Shown: one piece after another, positions 1 to 8,874 of the stretch | Layout: each line of letters starts with the position of its first letter | Position numbering within the stretch: the stretch's first letter is position 1 | Origin: Erysipelotrichales bacterium | Lineage (GTDB): Bacteria; Bacillota_I; Bacilli_A; Erysipelotrichales; Erysipelotrichaceae | Assembly (NCBI GenBank): GCA_910576855.1 | Contig: CAJTJP010000005.1 | Coordinates: forward strand, 1-64,000 | Direction of reading: 5' to 3' | DNA length: 64,000 nucleotides | Made by a program: the position numbers and the translations under genes | Notes under the pieces: generated by a model | Told to the model about the DNA's origin: nothing | Database searches by the model: none | The model's input: only the letters and a program-made list of their open reading frames with translations

Positions 1-1354
1 TGATTGTAAGTGACGGCGCTTTATCCCACTGTGCATATAGGTTTACTGTATCGTTATTAACAGATGTCAAATTCTTTACCGACTTTTCATCCGTATAACC
101 GGTACCTGTGCCGTCAGCCTTTGTATTCCAACCGATGAATTTCCAACCGTTTCGCACATAAGTATTTTTTCTAAGCGCTTTGGCGGTATTATACGTATGC
201 GTTGTGTTTGCCATAGTCCCGCTTGTTGCGCCGTTTCCGTTGTATTTCACACTGTAGGTATTCGCAGTCCATTGTGCATATAAATTTACTATAGCGTCAT
301 CGGTTGATGTCAGATTCTTTACCGATTGTTGATTCGTATAATCAGTTCCGGAATCATCAGCCTTTGTATTCCAATGGTTGAATTGATAGCCTGTTTTTGT
401 ATACGCATTCGCTGTTAAAGCCTTCGCCGTATCATATACATGAGAGCTGTTAGACATACTGCCGCTTGTAGCCCCGTTGCCGTTATATTTTACTTGATAC
501 TTTGACTTCACAACAATATTGCGCGTTCCGCACGCTTCATTGTCGGCACTGTCGGTGGTACAGCTTGTCACCACATAGGTACCGGGCTTATCCAAGGCAG
601 AGAAATTGACTGTTGTACCATTCTTTTTGATGCTTTTGATTGTAGCATTATTACCAAGCGTTTTCCCTGAATATTTATAAGTCGCTGTTTTCTGTTCATC
701 TTCATCTGTATAGGAAAAGCCTGTACTTGTCTGTGTTTTATTGCCCGCAGCACTTCCGGCAGCTCCATCGGTATATAAGGATTCATTGGTGCGCTTACCG
801 CTTGATACCTCACCGCTGATCCAAGTACCGTTTTTACCGTGTACAACCGGTTCATGTCCAAACTTCTCAATATTTACGGTGAAATCTGCATCGCCGCTGT
901 CATTACCTTCATATTCACCTCGAATCTTAATTTTATTCGTACCTTCTACAAGATTCAGTGTAAACTTTTCGCTGCGATAATATGTGCCGGGACCTTTAGA
1001 AGCTGCATTACCGCTTTTAAATTCACCGATATATTTATTCGTAACCTTTTTATTTGTCAGATGGACAATATCAGATACAACCGGAATACTGCCGCCGCTG
1101 ATTGTATAATATTCAGATAGCTCGTAAACCGCAGTACCCTTAATCGGATCATAGCTTTTACGGCGCAATTCATAACAAAAGCGATAACGTGCACCGGTGG
1201 GTGAAACACCTCCTCCGTCATTACCTGTAAACAGCTCCGGCGGTGCCGCTGCTTTTGTGAATTGTACGCCTGATGACAAGCACGCAGTCAGCACGCACAA
1301 CACAGTTAAAGTCATTTTTATAGCTTTCGCATGCTTTTTAATAAATTGCTTCAT
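1..1354 (-). CDS. InlB-repeat (Flg_new) cell-surface protein, C-terminus outside window
   Basis: The frame is open from the start at 1354 to the window edge, so only the N-terminal ~451 residues are visible. ATG 1354 is preferred because AAAGGAG lies 9 nt upstream; an in-frame ATG at 1363 has its Shine-Dalgarno touching the codon. The N-terminus is a hydrophobic export signal containing LTAC, so it may be a lipoprotein or an ordinary Sec substrate. A middle region carries the peptide EKFGHEPVVHGKNGTWISG. Near the visible end are two tandem InlB B-repeat (Listeria-Bacteroides, Flg_new) modules, each starting VKYNGNGATSG and ending VNLYAQW, with an FxxWNTKADG core. In this family the repeats build elongated surface stalks. 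A decayed relative lies at 59690-59830. An 8-codon leader ORF and a conserved upstream motif precede it. Confidence 0.85.
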   Translation of the reverse strand, partial: MKQFIKKHAKAIKMTLTVLCVLTACLSSGVQFTKAAAPPELFTGNDGGGVSPTGARYRFCYELRRKSYDPIKGTAVYELSEYYTISGGSIPVVSDIVHLTNKKVTNKYIGEFKSGNAASKGPGTYYRSEKFTLNLVEGTNKIKIRGEYEGNDSGDADFTVNIEKFGHEPVVHGKNGTWISGEVSSGKRTNESLYTDGAAGSAAGNKTQTSTGFSYTDEDEQKTATYKYSGKTLGNNATIKSIKKNGTTVNFSALDKPGTYVVTSCTTDSADNEACGTRNIVVKSKYQVKYNGNGATSGSMSNSSHVYDTAKALTANAYTKTGYQFNHWNTKADDSGTDYTNQQSVKNLTSTDDAIVNLYAQWTANTYSVKYNGNGATSGTMANTTHTYNTAKALRKNTYVRNGWKFIGWNTKADGTGTGYTDEKSVKNLTSVNNDTVNLYAQWDKAPSLTI

Positions 1355-1392
1355 CTCCTTCATCTCCTTTCCATAAAGCAATTATCTTTACC

Positions 1393-1419
1393 CTATGGCG
1401 GTGCTCTGTTTAACGACAT
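1393..1419 (-). CDS. Leader-peptide ORF upstream of InlB-repeat gene
   Basis: Eight codons (MSLNRAPP) follow a strong AAAAGGAG site 8 nt upstream of the ATG and end 39 nt before the surface-protein start. The same arrangement precedes the other two giant surface genes (7509-7538 and 55371-55397). The role is inferred to be translational or attenuation control; the product itself may have no function. Confidence 0.45.
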   Translation of the reverse strand: MSLNRAPP

Positions 1420-1479
1420 ATGATCATCTCCTTTTCTGTTGAAGGCTGATGCTTTGCATCTGCCTAATTTACCTATACA

Positions 1480-1506
1480 CGTCGAATTTCAAAAATACAA
1501 AAAATT
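1480..1506 (-). promoter_or_regulatory. Upstream motif shared with the 2.7-7.4 kb adhesin gene
   Basis: Read on the minus strand this is ATTTTTTGTATTT followed by TTGAAATTCGACG. Nearly the same sequence occurs at 7614-7642, and a looser version at 55422-55446, each upstream of a leader ORF and a surface gene. It is probably a promoter or activator site; no canonical -35/-10 pair is obvious. Confidence 0.5.
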
Positions 1507-1529
1507 CACTAATATTTTAAGAATTTGAA

Positions 1530-1562
1530 TAAAAAAAACTGTGTAAGCCCTATATACACAGT
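1530..1562 (-). terminator. Rho-independent terminator of the zinc-ribbon gene
   Basis: ACTGTGTA and TACACAGT form an 8-bp stem with a 9-nt loop. Read on the minus strand it is followed by a run of eight T. It lies ~95 nt beyond the stop at 1657. Confidence 0.8.
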
Positions 1563-1610
1563 TGTTCTTTCTTCGGTTCTTTATGCTATCATATTATCAC
1601 TATTATGTTG

Positions 1611-1633
1611 TTGGCTAACTGGCAAATTTTGCC
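1611..1633. repeat. Variant copy of GGCTAACT recombination/operator-like site
   Basis: TTGGCTAACT is followed by the palindrome TGGCAAATTTTGCCA. The TGGCTAACT core is shared with sites at 8834, 12635 and 20207, which continue as ATCAATATTCGC. This copy is the most divergent. Confidence 0.4.
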
Positions 1634-1656
1634 AATAGATGCAGACATTTATTTGA

Positions 1657-2160
1657 CTATAATTTATTTTTTTCATTCCTTATTTTGAACACGTTGATTA
1701 TCGGGCGCATTATAGTATAATACAAAGGATAAATCAAAAGAAAAAAAGCGAATAAGTTTTGCACAATTAGCGGTGTATTACTTAAAACCTTAACTATTCC
1801 CATCATAAATACGCAACATACAAGTAAAGAAGCAAATAAGCCTACTTGAAATTTTGTCATAACAATATAACACCAAAAAAACATTATAGAAAACAAAAAT
1901 ACTAATACAATACTGCCTTCTCCCTGCCATTTATAAAATCCATATCCAAGAAGCAGGCTGATAATTAATGCAACAATACCAAACATTGCCTGTTCACTAT
2001 AATATTCAATCGTATTATTTATGGCTGCAACTCTTTGTTTTTCCCTATATACAGCTCTTTTTCTTGCCTGCTTTAACCTATTTGGGCATCCGCATTTTGG
2101 ACAAATATCTGCATATTCACTCATTTCATTACCGCACTCATAACATTTAATAATAGCCAT
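1657..2160 (-). CDS. Zinc-ribbon membrane protein
   Basis: This 167-residue protein has an N-terminal zinc ribbon with two CxxC pairs (CYEC at 5-8 and CPKC at about 20-23). A basic linker and about four hydrophobic segments (residues ~60-80, 83-103, 107-127, 133-153) follow, so it should sit in the membrane with the ribbon in the cytoplasm. AGGGAG precedes the ATG. Many short zinc-ribbon membrane proteins of Firmicutes have this layout without known function. It follows two tiny coupled ORFs on the same strand and ends at a good terminator. Confidence 0.8.
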   Translation of the reverse strand: MAIIKCYECGNEMSEYADICPKCGCPNRLKQARKRAVYREKQRVAAINNTIEYYSEQAMFGIVALIISLLLGYGFYKWQGEGSIVLVFLFSIMFFWCYIVMTKFQVGLFASLLVCCVFMMGIVKVLSNTPLIVQNLFAFFLLIYPLYYTIMRPIINVFKIRNEKNKL

Positions 2161-2243
2161 TGTATATCTCCCTCTTTATAATAAGTTCATAAATATATTA
2201 ACATATTTATACAAAAAAAGATACGCCTTAGCGTAGCAAATAC

Positions 2244-2399
2244 TTAACCTTTCATAATCAGATATCCATGCCAACAAAGAACAGCAAATATTATCGACAC
2301 TACCATATAACAAATTGACAGAATCAATAATACAATAGATTCGCATCCTAATATAAACATAATGTATTGTAGGCCGATTAAAAATACTTGTGTAAGCAT
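2244..2399 (-). CDS. Small hydrophobic protein, 51 aa, two membrane segments
   Basis: The ATG overlaps the stop of the preceding 38-codon ORF (TGATG), which suggests translational coupling. The product is almost entirely hydrophobic, with two probable membrane helices (about residues 5-20 and 22-42) and a short basic tail LIMKG. A longer overlapping 96-codon frame here (2176-2466) has no ribosome site and looks like a shadow. No family is recognised. The two ORFs may instead be one gene split by a frameshift. Confidence 0.55.
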   Translation of the reverse strand: MLTQVFLIGLQYIMFILGCESIVLLILSICYMVVSIIFAVLCWHGYLIMKG

Positions 2400-2515
2400 C
2401 AATGAATAATATGTGTAAACCATTCTTGTTCCTTATCATCAAAAGAGCCCTTAGCACTTGGTTCATAATTTATGATTTGAATACCTTTTCTAAAAAATAA
2501 ACTCTTAAATTCCAT
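2399..2515 (-). CDS. Small soluble protein, 38 aa, coupled to membrane mini-gene
   Basis: ATG 2515 follows GAGGGA with 6-nt spacing. The peptide starts MEFKSLFFRKGIQIINYEP, is mixed charged and hydrophobic, and ends WFTHIIH at a TGA that overlaps the next start. No family is recognised. It is a plausible short first gene of a three-gene unit with the 51-residue membrane protein and the zinc-ribbon protein. Confidence 0.45.
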   Translation of the reverse strand: MEFKSLFFRKGIQIINYEPSAKGSFDDKEQEWFTHIIH

Positions 2516-2611
2516 ATGCATTCCCTCACCATGCTAGTCTTAACAATTAATACTATATCATATTTAAGGGAATAAATAAATGTTATTTTTTAATTACTTG
2601 TTGATTTACAA

Positions 2612-2648
2612 AAACAAGCAGAACAAGCCAATTAATATTGACTTGTTC
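2612..2648 (-). terminator. Terminator of the thioester adhesin gene
   Basis: GAACAAGYCAAT inverted repeats with a 4-nt loop lie 20 nt beyond the adhesin stop and are followed on the minus strand by TGCTTGTTTTTG. Confidence 0.75.
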
Positions 2649-2666
2649 CGCAAATATCAGAGTGAT

Positions 2667-5600
2667 CTAACAATGGAATCGTCTTCTTGTAGATAATACA
2701 ATAGCTCCTAAACTGATACTTAATAATCCTAAATACATAATAATGTTTGTATTATCGCCGGTATTCGGAGTCTTTGGGATTTTGCGGTTAGTGATCTCGA
2801 TGACTCTGTTTCTTGATTCTTTATTGATCCATTCATCGTTGATCGTTACTTCGGTTACCTTATCGGACAACTCATAACCGGTAGGGGCTTTGGTCTCCTT
2901 GATGTATACCGTAGTGCCGAAGGTGATGTCCTTGAAGCTTGCGTTGCCTAATTGATTCGTGACTGCTTCAGAGAGCTTCTCGGTACACTCTTTGTCCGCA
3001 TACATCGTAAATTCTGCGCCTTGTAGGGCGATGCTGCGATCTGCTTCATCTACCTTGTGGATATTGATGTCTGCCTTCATGAGTCTGTTGTCTGCCTCAA
3101 TCGCTTCCACCTGTCCGTGCTTGGTCAGCTCTACCTTGAACACTTCATCAGTTAAAACGTAGTGAGCTAATGTTGCCTTTTCTCTGATGTAGTAGGTGCC
3201 AAGTTCAAGCTCATCGAATACGATACGGCCGTTGCCGTCTGTTTTCTTCGTATCGATGACGTTAGTGAATTCCTCATCTGTCGCAAGCTCAAAGGTAACT
3301 CCGGCTAAGTATTTCGGTTCATCCTTGGTGATCGGATTGTTGTAGATTCTCATGTAGTCTTCCATAATATGGAAAGAGTCTGCGTATTCCTGTTCTGCCT
3401 TTGTGTAATGCAGGGAATCTGTTGTTGTTTTAATGATCTCAATGCTGCCTCGTTTTAAGTCATTGTTGATTGGATCTCCTTCGTTGATCTCAATCGTGTA
3501 TTCCTTGACTTCCTCTCCAGGATAGCCTACCTCAAAATCATACTCGGTTGTATCTAACTGATATTGATCATTTGTCTGCAGCTCCTTGAAGTAATATACA
3601 CCGTTAGGTAAATCAAAGGTGTTTATTAAATGTCCGTTTTCATCAATGCTTGAGATTCCGATCAATGAGCCATTCTCAATCACTGCTTCACCCATATAGT
3701 TATAGATATCCTCTCTCGCATATAAGCCAAAGATAACATCCTTATAGGCTTCCTTGTTGATAAAGGTTTCTTGGTTCTCTAATGCCTTTGTAAAGTCAAG
3801 ATTGGCTTTCGCTCTTTTGTTATTGATAGAGATACCGTTCAGCTGAATCTCTGCTTTTCCGTTTGGTTTGATTTCAAAGGTATAAATCGTTTCATCTTTG
3901 ATATAACCATGCGGTGTTTTTGATTCATAGGCTTCATACTTTCCTACAGGCAGTAATAAGCTGTCGGTTGTCTGCCAATCAGATTCCAATATCGTTACGA
4001 TATCGCCTTTTTTATAGTGCTCTGTCTGATCCCATGTGGTGATGTCCTCTGCCGCTTTGATTGTCAGCTCAGCTCCTAACAAATTTCCTTGCGACCAAAT
4101 TGGATGATGTTCCTTACCGAAAGCTCCTTCTATGATTTCAACATCATGGAAGCTTTCTCCTGTTTTCGTAAATTGTACCTTACCTTTCACTTGCGTATTC
4201 GTGAGGTTTATCTTAACGATTTCTACATCTTGTAAAGTTACTTCATGAATCGTTGGATCATAAACATAACCTTTATCAGCCATATCATGATTACCGTCAT
4301 ATTTCTCTCTGATGTAATAGGTATAGTTGGCTTCCAATTCATCAAAGATCGCTTTGCCGTTTTCATCTGTCCATGTGGTTTTGATGATATGAGTAAAGTC
4401 TTTATCTGTCGCAAGCTCAAAACATACATTCATCAACGGCAGCTTACTGTCTGCATCCTGTTTATAGACTTCAATCGTTCCTCTTTTTAAATAGTTATAG
4501 ATAGGTTTGCCGTTATTCACTTGGATTACCTGCTGTTTATCACCGTTATATGAATATGTAAACGGATATTTTTCATCAGACAGCACATAATCATTATCGG
4601 TTGATAGCTCCTGCATGTAATAAGTTCCTTTCTCTGTCAAGGTGCCTTCCGCTTTTCCGTTCTCATCGACATCAAGGATAGCGACTAAGGAATCCTTTTC
4701 TAACTGTTCCACCTGTTCACTGAATATTCCGAACACTACCTGTTTGTATGCTTCTGTTTTGTCCTTATTATCAGATATTTCCATATGCTTCATGATTGGA
4801 GTAATGCTTGTTTGATGTTGATTATCTAAGGTTAAGATTTCATCTGCTTCTATTTCATTTCCGTTTTCATCCAACCATGTCGGATCAACGATCGCAGTAT
4901 TTTCATCTACATAATCAAAGCGGAAATAACGAATCGTATCATCCAGTACATAGCCTTCCGCTGTTTCTATTTCCTGAATACTGTAGATATTATGTCCTTC
5001 AGTTCCGATTGGTAATTGACTTGATGTCGTAATCGTTTCTCCGTCTGTTGTGAGAACCTCGACTCGTTGTCCGGCACGATACCACAGCTTACCGTCAGCT
5101 CCGATAATATCCGTTTTCGCTTTGATTTCAAACTTCACATTCGCAAGTAATCCTCTTTCATAAACAGGTGTAAACAATTCCCCATACTTTGTATTCGTTG
5201 AAGTATAGCCTTGAAACAACATCGCTTCCTTTTGGAGCTTCACTTGTCCTTTTACCGGTGTATCATCAAATGTGATCGTAGTTACGATGGTAGTATCATC
5301 AGGTCCTAACTGTTGGTGAATGCCGTTACCGCTGATTCTGAACGGTTTAGCGCTTTTCGCTAACAGATAACCGTTCGGTGCCTTGATTTCCTCGAGCTGA
5401 TATAAACCGATCGGCAGCTCCTCCGGCAGCATTACCGTTCCGTCTTTGGTTGTCGTAAACGTATCTACTGTATGAGGAATCGGACTCCATTGCCACCAGT
5501 TTACATACTCTCCTGCTTCAAACATACTGTTTTTCTCAAGACATTTGATTTTAAAGGTTGCGCCTTCTAACTCAATGATATTATGAGTTTCTGCATCCTT

Positions 5601-7391
5601 TTTCACGATTGCGATGATCGTTGTAAACTCAGGATCATTGATATACAGATAATTCATAGGAATCTCACTGTCCTTTTTAATGTTCACATAGAAATCAGGG
5701 GCAGTTTCATAATCACCGGGATTACCGGGTGTCTTGGTTTCCTTCACCAAATAATTACCGAACGGCAAAGGCTTGCTTGTCGCAGTACCTTCATCACCTG
5801 TGATCAACACATCCCATTCACTGTCAAGGATACGATCATCATCAGGGTCTTGTGCAATTTGTAAAGCCATATCCCAGCCGTATTGTTCTACATAGCGATT
5901 CAAGATAGCCGTAAACTCTGCGCCTTTTAATGCCGGCTTGATACCGCCCGAACCATCGGGATCACTAAATTTCGCAATCTTGAACGCTTGTTTCATCACC
6001 GAATCACAGCTTGATACAGTTTTGACATAAGCATCAGAAGTAAGATTCACCTCATATTCTCTTTCATCGATAAGATAACCTTTCGGCGCTTTTGTTTCCT
6101 TTATCTTGTATTTTCCTAAATACAGATTATCGAAGGCTGCCTTATAGTTTTCACCGATAGAAGCAGTGGCAATCTCAGTACCGGCAGGATAAATAACCGA
6201 ATCATCGGCAGGGTCCAAGATATCCTCCTTTGCGTATAAGGTATATTCTGCATGAAAGAGCTTTGCGTCACCTTGAGGTCTTTTACCAACCTCACAATCC
6301 TCTTTAGTAAGCTCAATTCTGCCTCTGATTTGATCGTTCGCTAAAGACTTTTGAACCGTAACATCACTCTCTTTGATTTCAAAATTGATTCTTTCATTAC
6401 TGATGAAGTATTTATCTGGTTCTGTTTTTTCAAGTGCATAATACTTACCGAACAAAAGATTCTTTAGTGAAGCGATACCGTTACGATTAGTCGCAATGGT
6501 AGCTACCTTAGTACCGTTTTCCTTAAAGATATCAAATTCAACACCGGCTTTCTTTACCACCTTACCGCTTTGTTTATCCAGCTTCTTTAATTCAAAGTTA
6601 CCGTATTTTTGGACTTTAACTTTAATTTTAGTTTCACGAGGATCGGGAACCTTAAAGGGCACAACATTTTGCGAATCATCAGAGGCATAAAGAATAGAAG
6701 TACCTACACATTCCTTTTTCACTAACTGATATTTTACTTCTGCATTTTCAGGTGCATTGGCAGTCGCAGTAATTGTTAATTTATTACCGCTTTTTTTCAC
6801 TGTTAAACCATCACTTTTAGAAGTAAAAGAATAGTTTTCAAAAACACCTTCTGTATCAGTGATTGTTTTTGATTCACCAACTTTTAAGGTTAATGTTGTC
6901 TTATTAAAAGATGGAAATTTAACGAAATGTTGTAGTCTATTAAGTATTTCCGTTTTCTTTGCAGCATACCCGTCAAATGAATTAGATGTAAATATTAATC
7001 CCATAGCTTCCCATATCATAAATTGCGTAGCTACATAGTCATCATCTGTTTTGTCCTCTGACATATGCCAACCTGCATAAGCTATACTCTCCATTAGTCT
7101 CCGCTGATCATGCGTATATTCACTTTTTGTAAAATTGGCGTCGATACTTAATTTCTTGTTCGGCTGAACACAGAAGGCAATTTCCCCATTCACAAAGATT
7201 TTGGAAACTGTTTCACCCCATGCGCTTTCCACACTTCCATCAGGATTATAACCTCTGTAAGAATACAAAATTTCCTTTCCTATGGTAATATTGTCTTTCG
7301 CGTGTACCGGTAATGATATATTAGTTAATGTCACCAATGTTGTACATACAAGTATTGATATTCTTTTTATTACATTTTTTAATTCAAGCAT
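2667..7391 (-). CDS. Thioester-domain, multi-Cna_B (SpaA-like) cell-wall adhesin
   Basis: This 1574-residue surface protein has a signal peptide (residues ~1-31). An N-terminal thioester-domain signature follows: FCVQP with Cys74 and TQFMIW with Gln123, the pair that forms an internal thioester able to bind host surfaces covalently. Then come roughly ten SpaA/Cna_B modules, recognised by repeated KxxAxFxL and YxIKExxAPxGY patterns. These modules usually carry intramolecular isopeptide bonds. The C-terminus has a sorting signal: TPNTG at 1541-1545, a hydrophobic helix and RRRFHC. The motif departs from canonical LPxTG at its first position. The ATG follows AAGGTGAT. It resembles pilus-tip or adhesin proteins of Gram-positive conjugative elements. 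No sortase is seen in the window. A 9-codon leader ORF and a shared motif lie upstream. Confidence 0.9.
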   Translation of the reverse strand: MLELKNVIKRISILVCTTLVTLTNISLPVHAKDNITIGKEILYSYRGYNPDGSVESAWGETVSKIFVNGEIAFCVQPNKKLSIDANFTKSEYTHDQRRLMESIAYAGWHMSEDKTDDDYVATQFMIWEAMGLIFTSNSFDGYAAKKTEILNRLQHFVKFPSFNKTTLTLKVGESKTITDTEGVFENYSFTSKSDGLTVKKSGNKLTITATANAPENAEVKYQLVKKECVGTSILYASDDSQNVVPFKVPDPRETKIKVKVQKYGNFELKKLDKQSGKVVKKAGVEFDIFKENGTKVATIATNRNGIASLKNLLFGKYYALEKTEPDKYFISNERINFEIKESDVTVQKSLANDQIRGRIELTKEDCEVGKRPQGDAKLFHAEYTLYAKEDILDPADDSVIYPAGTEIATASIGENYKAAFDNLYLGKYKIKETKAPKGYLIDEREYEVNLTSDAYVKTVSSCDSVMKQAFKIAKFSDPDGSGGIKPALKGAEFTAILNRYVEQYGWDMALQIAQDPDDDRILDSEWDVLITGDEGTATSKPLPFGNYLVKETKTPGNPGDYETAPDFYVNIKKDSEIPMNYLYINDPEFTTIIAIVKKDAETHNIIELEGATFKIKCLEKNSMFEAGEYVNWWQWSPIPHTVDTFTTTKDGTVMLPEELPIGLYQLEEIKAPNGYLLAKSAKPFRISGNGIHQQLGPDDTTIVTTITFDDTPVKGQVKLQKEAMLFQGYTSTNTKYGELFTPVYERGLLANVKFEIKAKTDIIGADGKLWYRAGQRVEVLTTDGETITTSSQLPIGTEGHNIYSIQEIETAEGYVLDDTIRYFRFDYVDENTAIVDPTWLDENGNEIEADEILTLDNQHQTSITPIMKHMEISDNKDKTEAYKQVVFGIFSEQVEQLEKDSLVAILDVDENGKAEGTLTEKGTYYMQELSTDNDYVLSDEKYPFTYSYNGDKQQVIQVNNGKPIYNYLKRGTIEVYKQDADSKLPLMNVCFELATDKDFTHIIKTTWTDENGKAIFDELEANYTYYIREKYDGNHDMADKGYVYDPTIHEVTLQDVEIVKINLTNTQVKGKVQFTKTGESFHDVEIIEGAFGKEHHPIWSQGNLLGAELTIKAAEDITTWDQTEHYKKGDIVTILESDWQTTDSLLLPVGKYEAYESKTPHGYIKDETIYTFEIKPNGKAEIQLNGISINNKRAKANLDFTKALENQETFINKEAYKDVIFGLYAREDIYNYMGEAVIENGSLIGISSIDENGHLINTFDLPNGVYYFKELQTNDQYQLDTTEYDFEVGYPGEEVKEYTIEINEGDPINNDLKRGSIEIIKTTTDSLHYTKAEQEYADSFHIMEDYMRIYNNPITKDEPKYLAGVTFELATDEEFTNVIDTKKTDGNGRIVFDELELGTYYIREKATLAHYVLTDEVFKVELTKHGQVEAIEADNRLMKADINIHKVDEADRSIALQGAEFTMYADKECTEKLSEAVTNQLGNASFKDITFGTTVYIKETKAPTGYELSDKVTEVTINDEWINKESRNRVIEITNRKIPKTPNTGDNTNIIMYLGLLSISLGAIVLSTRRRFHC

Positions 7392-7508
7392 AATATCACC
7401 TTTTCCTTTCTACCAAGAGCTTTGTAGCTTTCGGTTTTATGCTTATAAAAATTACTAGGACTTACATATGAGAAAACATATTGCCTTTTACTTATAGGGG
7501 ATCCCCCC

Positions 7509-7538
7509 CTAAGTGTATCTCACCTTATAATAATTCAA
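7509..7538 (-). CDS. Leader-peptide ORF upstream of thioester adhesin
   Basis: Nine codons (MNYYKVRYT) start at TTG with GGAAAGGAG 8 nt upstream. The stop overlaps a run of G that forms a GGGGATCCCC hairpin. It matches the position and size of the leader ORFs at 1393 and 55371. Confidence 0.4.
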   Translation of the reverse strand: MNYYKVRYT

Positions 7539-7613
7539 GATATCCGCTCCTTTCCATATACAGTAAAAAGCAAGGTGCATAAGCCTGTTTAAGGCGCCCT
7601 TACTTATTACTTA

Positions 7614-7642
7614 CGATCGTAATTTGAGAAATACAAAAAATT
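7614..7642 (-). promoter_or_regulatory. Upstream motif shared with the InlB-repeat gene
   Basis: On the minus strand it reads AATTTTTTGTATTTCTCAAA then TTACGATCG. It matches 1480-1506 at most positions and is likely the promoter region of the adhesin transcript. Confidence 0.5.
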
Positions 7643-7684
7643 TTTAAACTTTTTTTATTTATTTTGAAGGATACAAATGGGGAT

Positions 7685-7712
7685 AAAAAAAGCCGATATA
7701 CATATATCGACT
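7685..7712 (-). terminator. Terminator of the DUF5011 lipoprotein gene
   Basis: AGTCGATATATGTATATCGGCT forms an almost perfect hairpin on the minus strand and is followed by seven T. Confidence 0.8.
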
Positions 7713-7743
7713 TGATTAAATATTAGGTGTTACAAGCATACGT

Positions 7744-8676
7744 TTAACAGCCTAATCCAAATTTATCACAAAAATCTTTACCATAATTGAATCCAACAGT
7801 CCATTTGTCCATATCATTCCCGCAATAATCAAAGACTTTTGAATAACCGAAGCTCACAATATTACAGTTCCCTTTATTATCACAATCTTCAATATACGCA
7901 TTTGCCCAGTTTATTGCCTCTTGTTCACTGTTAAATAATTTTCCTGTATTTCCTATAGCATTAGGATGGATTACCCCCGCTTTACAAGTCTGTTGCGGTT
8001 TTGATTGTGTTGGTTTATTAGAACCAGTATTCCCTGATGTTGGCTTATTATAGCTTCCTTGATTACTTGTGTAGCCGTTTCCGCTTGATTGATTGTTATT
8101 TTGTGTTTCGCTTTGTTCCTGCGGCTTCTTCTTTATGGTTACCTTATAGCTGCTTTCCGCTTTATTGCCGTTCACATCATAAGCAGTTACCTTCACCGTA
8201 TAGCTTCCTGCCTTCTTGGCATTCACATCACTTGAAATGATATAACCGTTCTTTATCAGCTTCTTATCCTCGCTCTTTTTGAGATCTCCGTCTACGGGAT
8301 CCTTTACTGATTCAATGTTAGAAGCTGCATCAAACTTATCTCCTGCAGTGATTTCAAGCTTTTCTTTTTTCAGCTTAATTACAGGCTTCTTGGTATCCTT
8401 TACAGTTACTTTCAATGTTTCCTCTTTTGTTTTCTCATCAGAATCACTGAAAACAACAGTGATTTCTTGTTCTCCTGTTTTCTTTGCATCGAAGTTTTTC
8501 ACTTCTTTTACAGTAACTCCTTCATCAGATTTCTCTTTATCATACAATAAGGCATAATCTAACTTATCCCCATACTCCACTTCAAGGTTATCCTTTACAG
8601 TAACCTTCAATTCTTTAGAACAGCCTACAACAAAAATCATCATAGCACTTACTACTAAAATACTCATCTTTTTCAT
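7744..8676 (-). CDS. Secreted lipoprotein with DUF5011-type Ig-like domains
   Basis: This 310-residue protein has a lipoprotein signal with lipobox VVGC (Cys19). Two bacterial Ig-like units follow (about 22-90 and 92-185); the second contains KPVIKLKKEKLEITAGD and a DPVDGDL turn typical of DUF5011. A low-complexity Q/S/N/P linker (about 186-232) leads to a C-terminal domain rich in Cys (CDNKGNC, DYCGN, FCDKFGLGC) that probably forms disulfides outside the cell. It lies between the adhesin and ssb and has its own terminator. Function is unknown; cell-surface binding is a reasonable guess. Confidence 0.75.
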   Translation of the reverse strand: MKKMSILVVSAMMIFVVGCSKELKVTVKDNLEVEYGDKLDYALLYDKEKSDEGVTVKEVKNFDAKKTGEQEITVVFSDSDEKTKEETLKVTVKDTKKPVIKLKKEKLEITAGDKFDAASNIESVKDPVDGDLKKSEDKKLIKNGYIISSDVNAKKAGSYTVKVTAYDVNGNKAESSYKVTIKKKPQEQSETQNNNQSSGNGYTSNQGSYNKPTSGNTGSNKPTQSKPQQTCKAGVIHPNAIGNTGKLFNSEQEAINWANAYIEDCDNKGNCNIVSFGYSKVFDYCGNDMDKWTVGFNYGKDFCDKFGLGC

Positions 8677-8833
8677 AATTCTTCCTCCACTTTGCTATTA
8701 CTATTTTATCACTCTTATACTATTCACGCAATTTGTTTTAATACTTTTTTTACCTGATACCTTTTTATGCTTTTAAATACCCTGCATCATTTACATACTT
8801 TCTTTATAATACTATTTTAGAACACTTTTATAG

Positions 8834-8856
8834 TTGGCTAACTATCAATATTCGCC
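8834..8856. repeat. GGCTAACTATCAATATTCGC site, copy 1
   Basis: An identical core occurs at 12635 and 20207, and a variant at 1611. All are just downstream of a stop codon on the minus strand, here 19 nt after ssb. The core is an imperfect palindrome (GGCGAATAT...TAGTTAGCC). Confidence 0.6.
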
Positions 8857-8874
8857 GACTGTATCATAACCTTA

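Larger units (their letters stand above)
7392..7743. other. Intergenic leader of the adhesin gene
   Basis: This 352-nt gap holds a terminator (7685-7712), the conserved upstream motif (7614-7642), a hairpin reading GTAAGG...CCTTGC then TTTTT on the minus strand (7564-7600, a possible attenuator), the leader ORF (7509-7538) and an AGGGGATCCCCT palindrome around 7497-7508 directly after its stop. No larger gene is visible. Confidence 0.6.

Noticed and set aside
741..1120. Plus-strand ORFs antisense to the left-edge surface gene
   Set aside because: The minus-strand frame is continuous, has a signal peptide and InlB repeats; these are antisense shadows.
2176..2466. 96-codon ORF on the minus strand
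   Set aside because: It lacks a ribosome site and a sensible protein pattern; the two overlapping short ORFs with coupling fit better.
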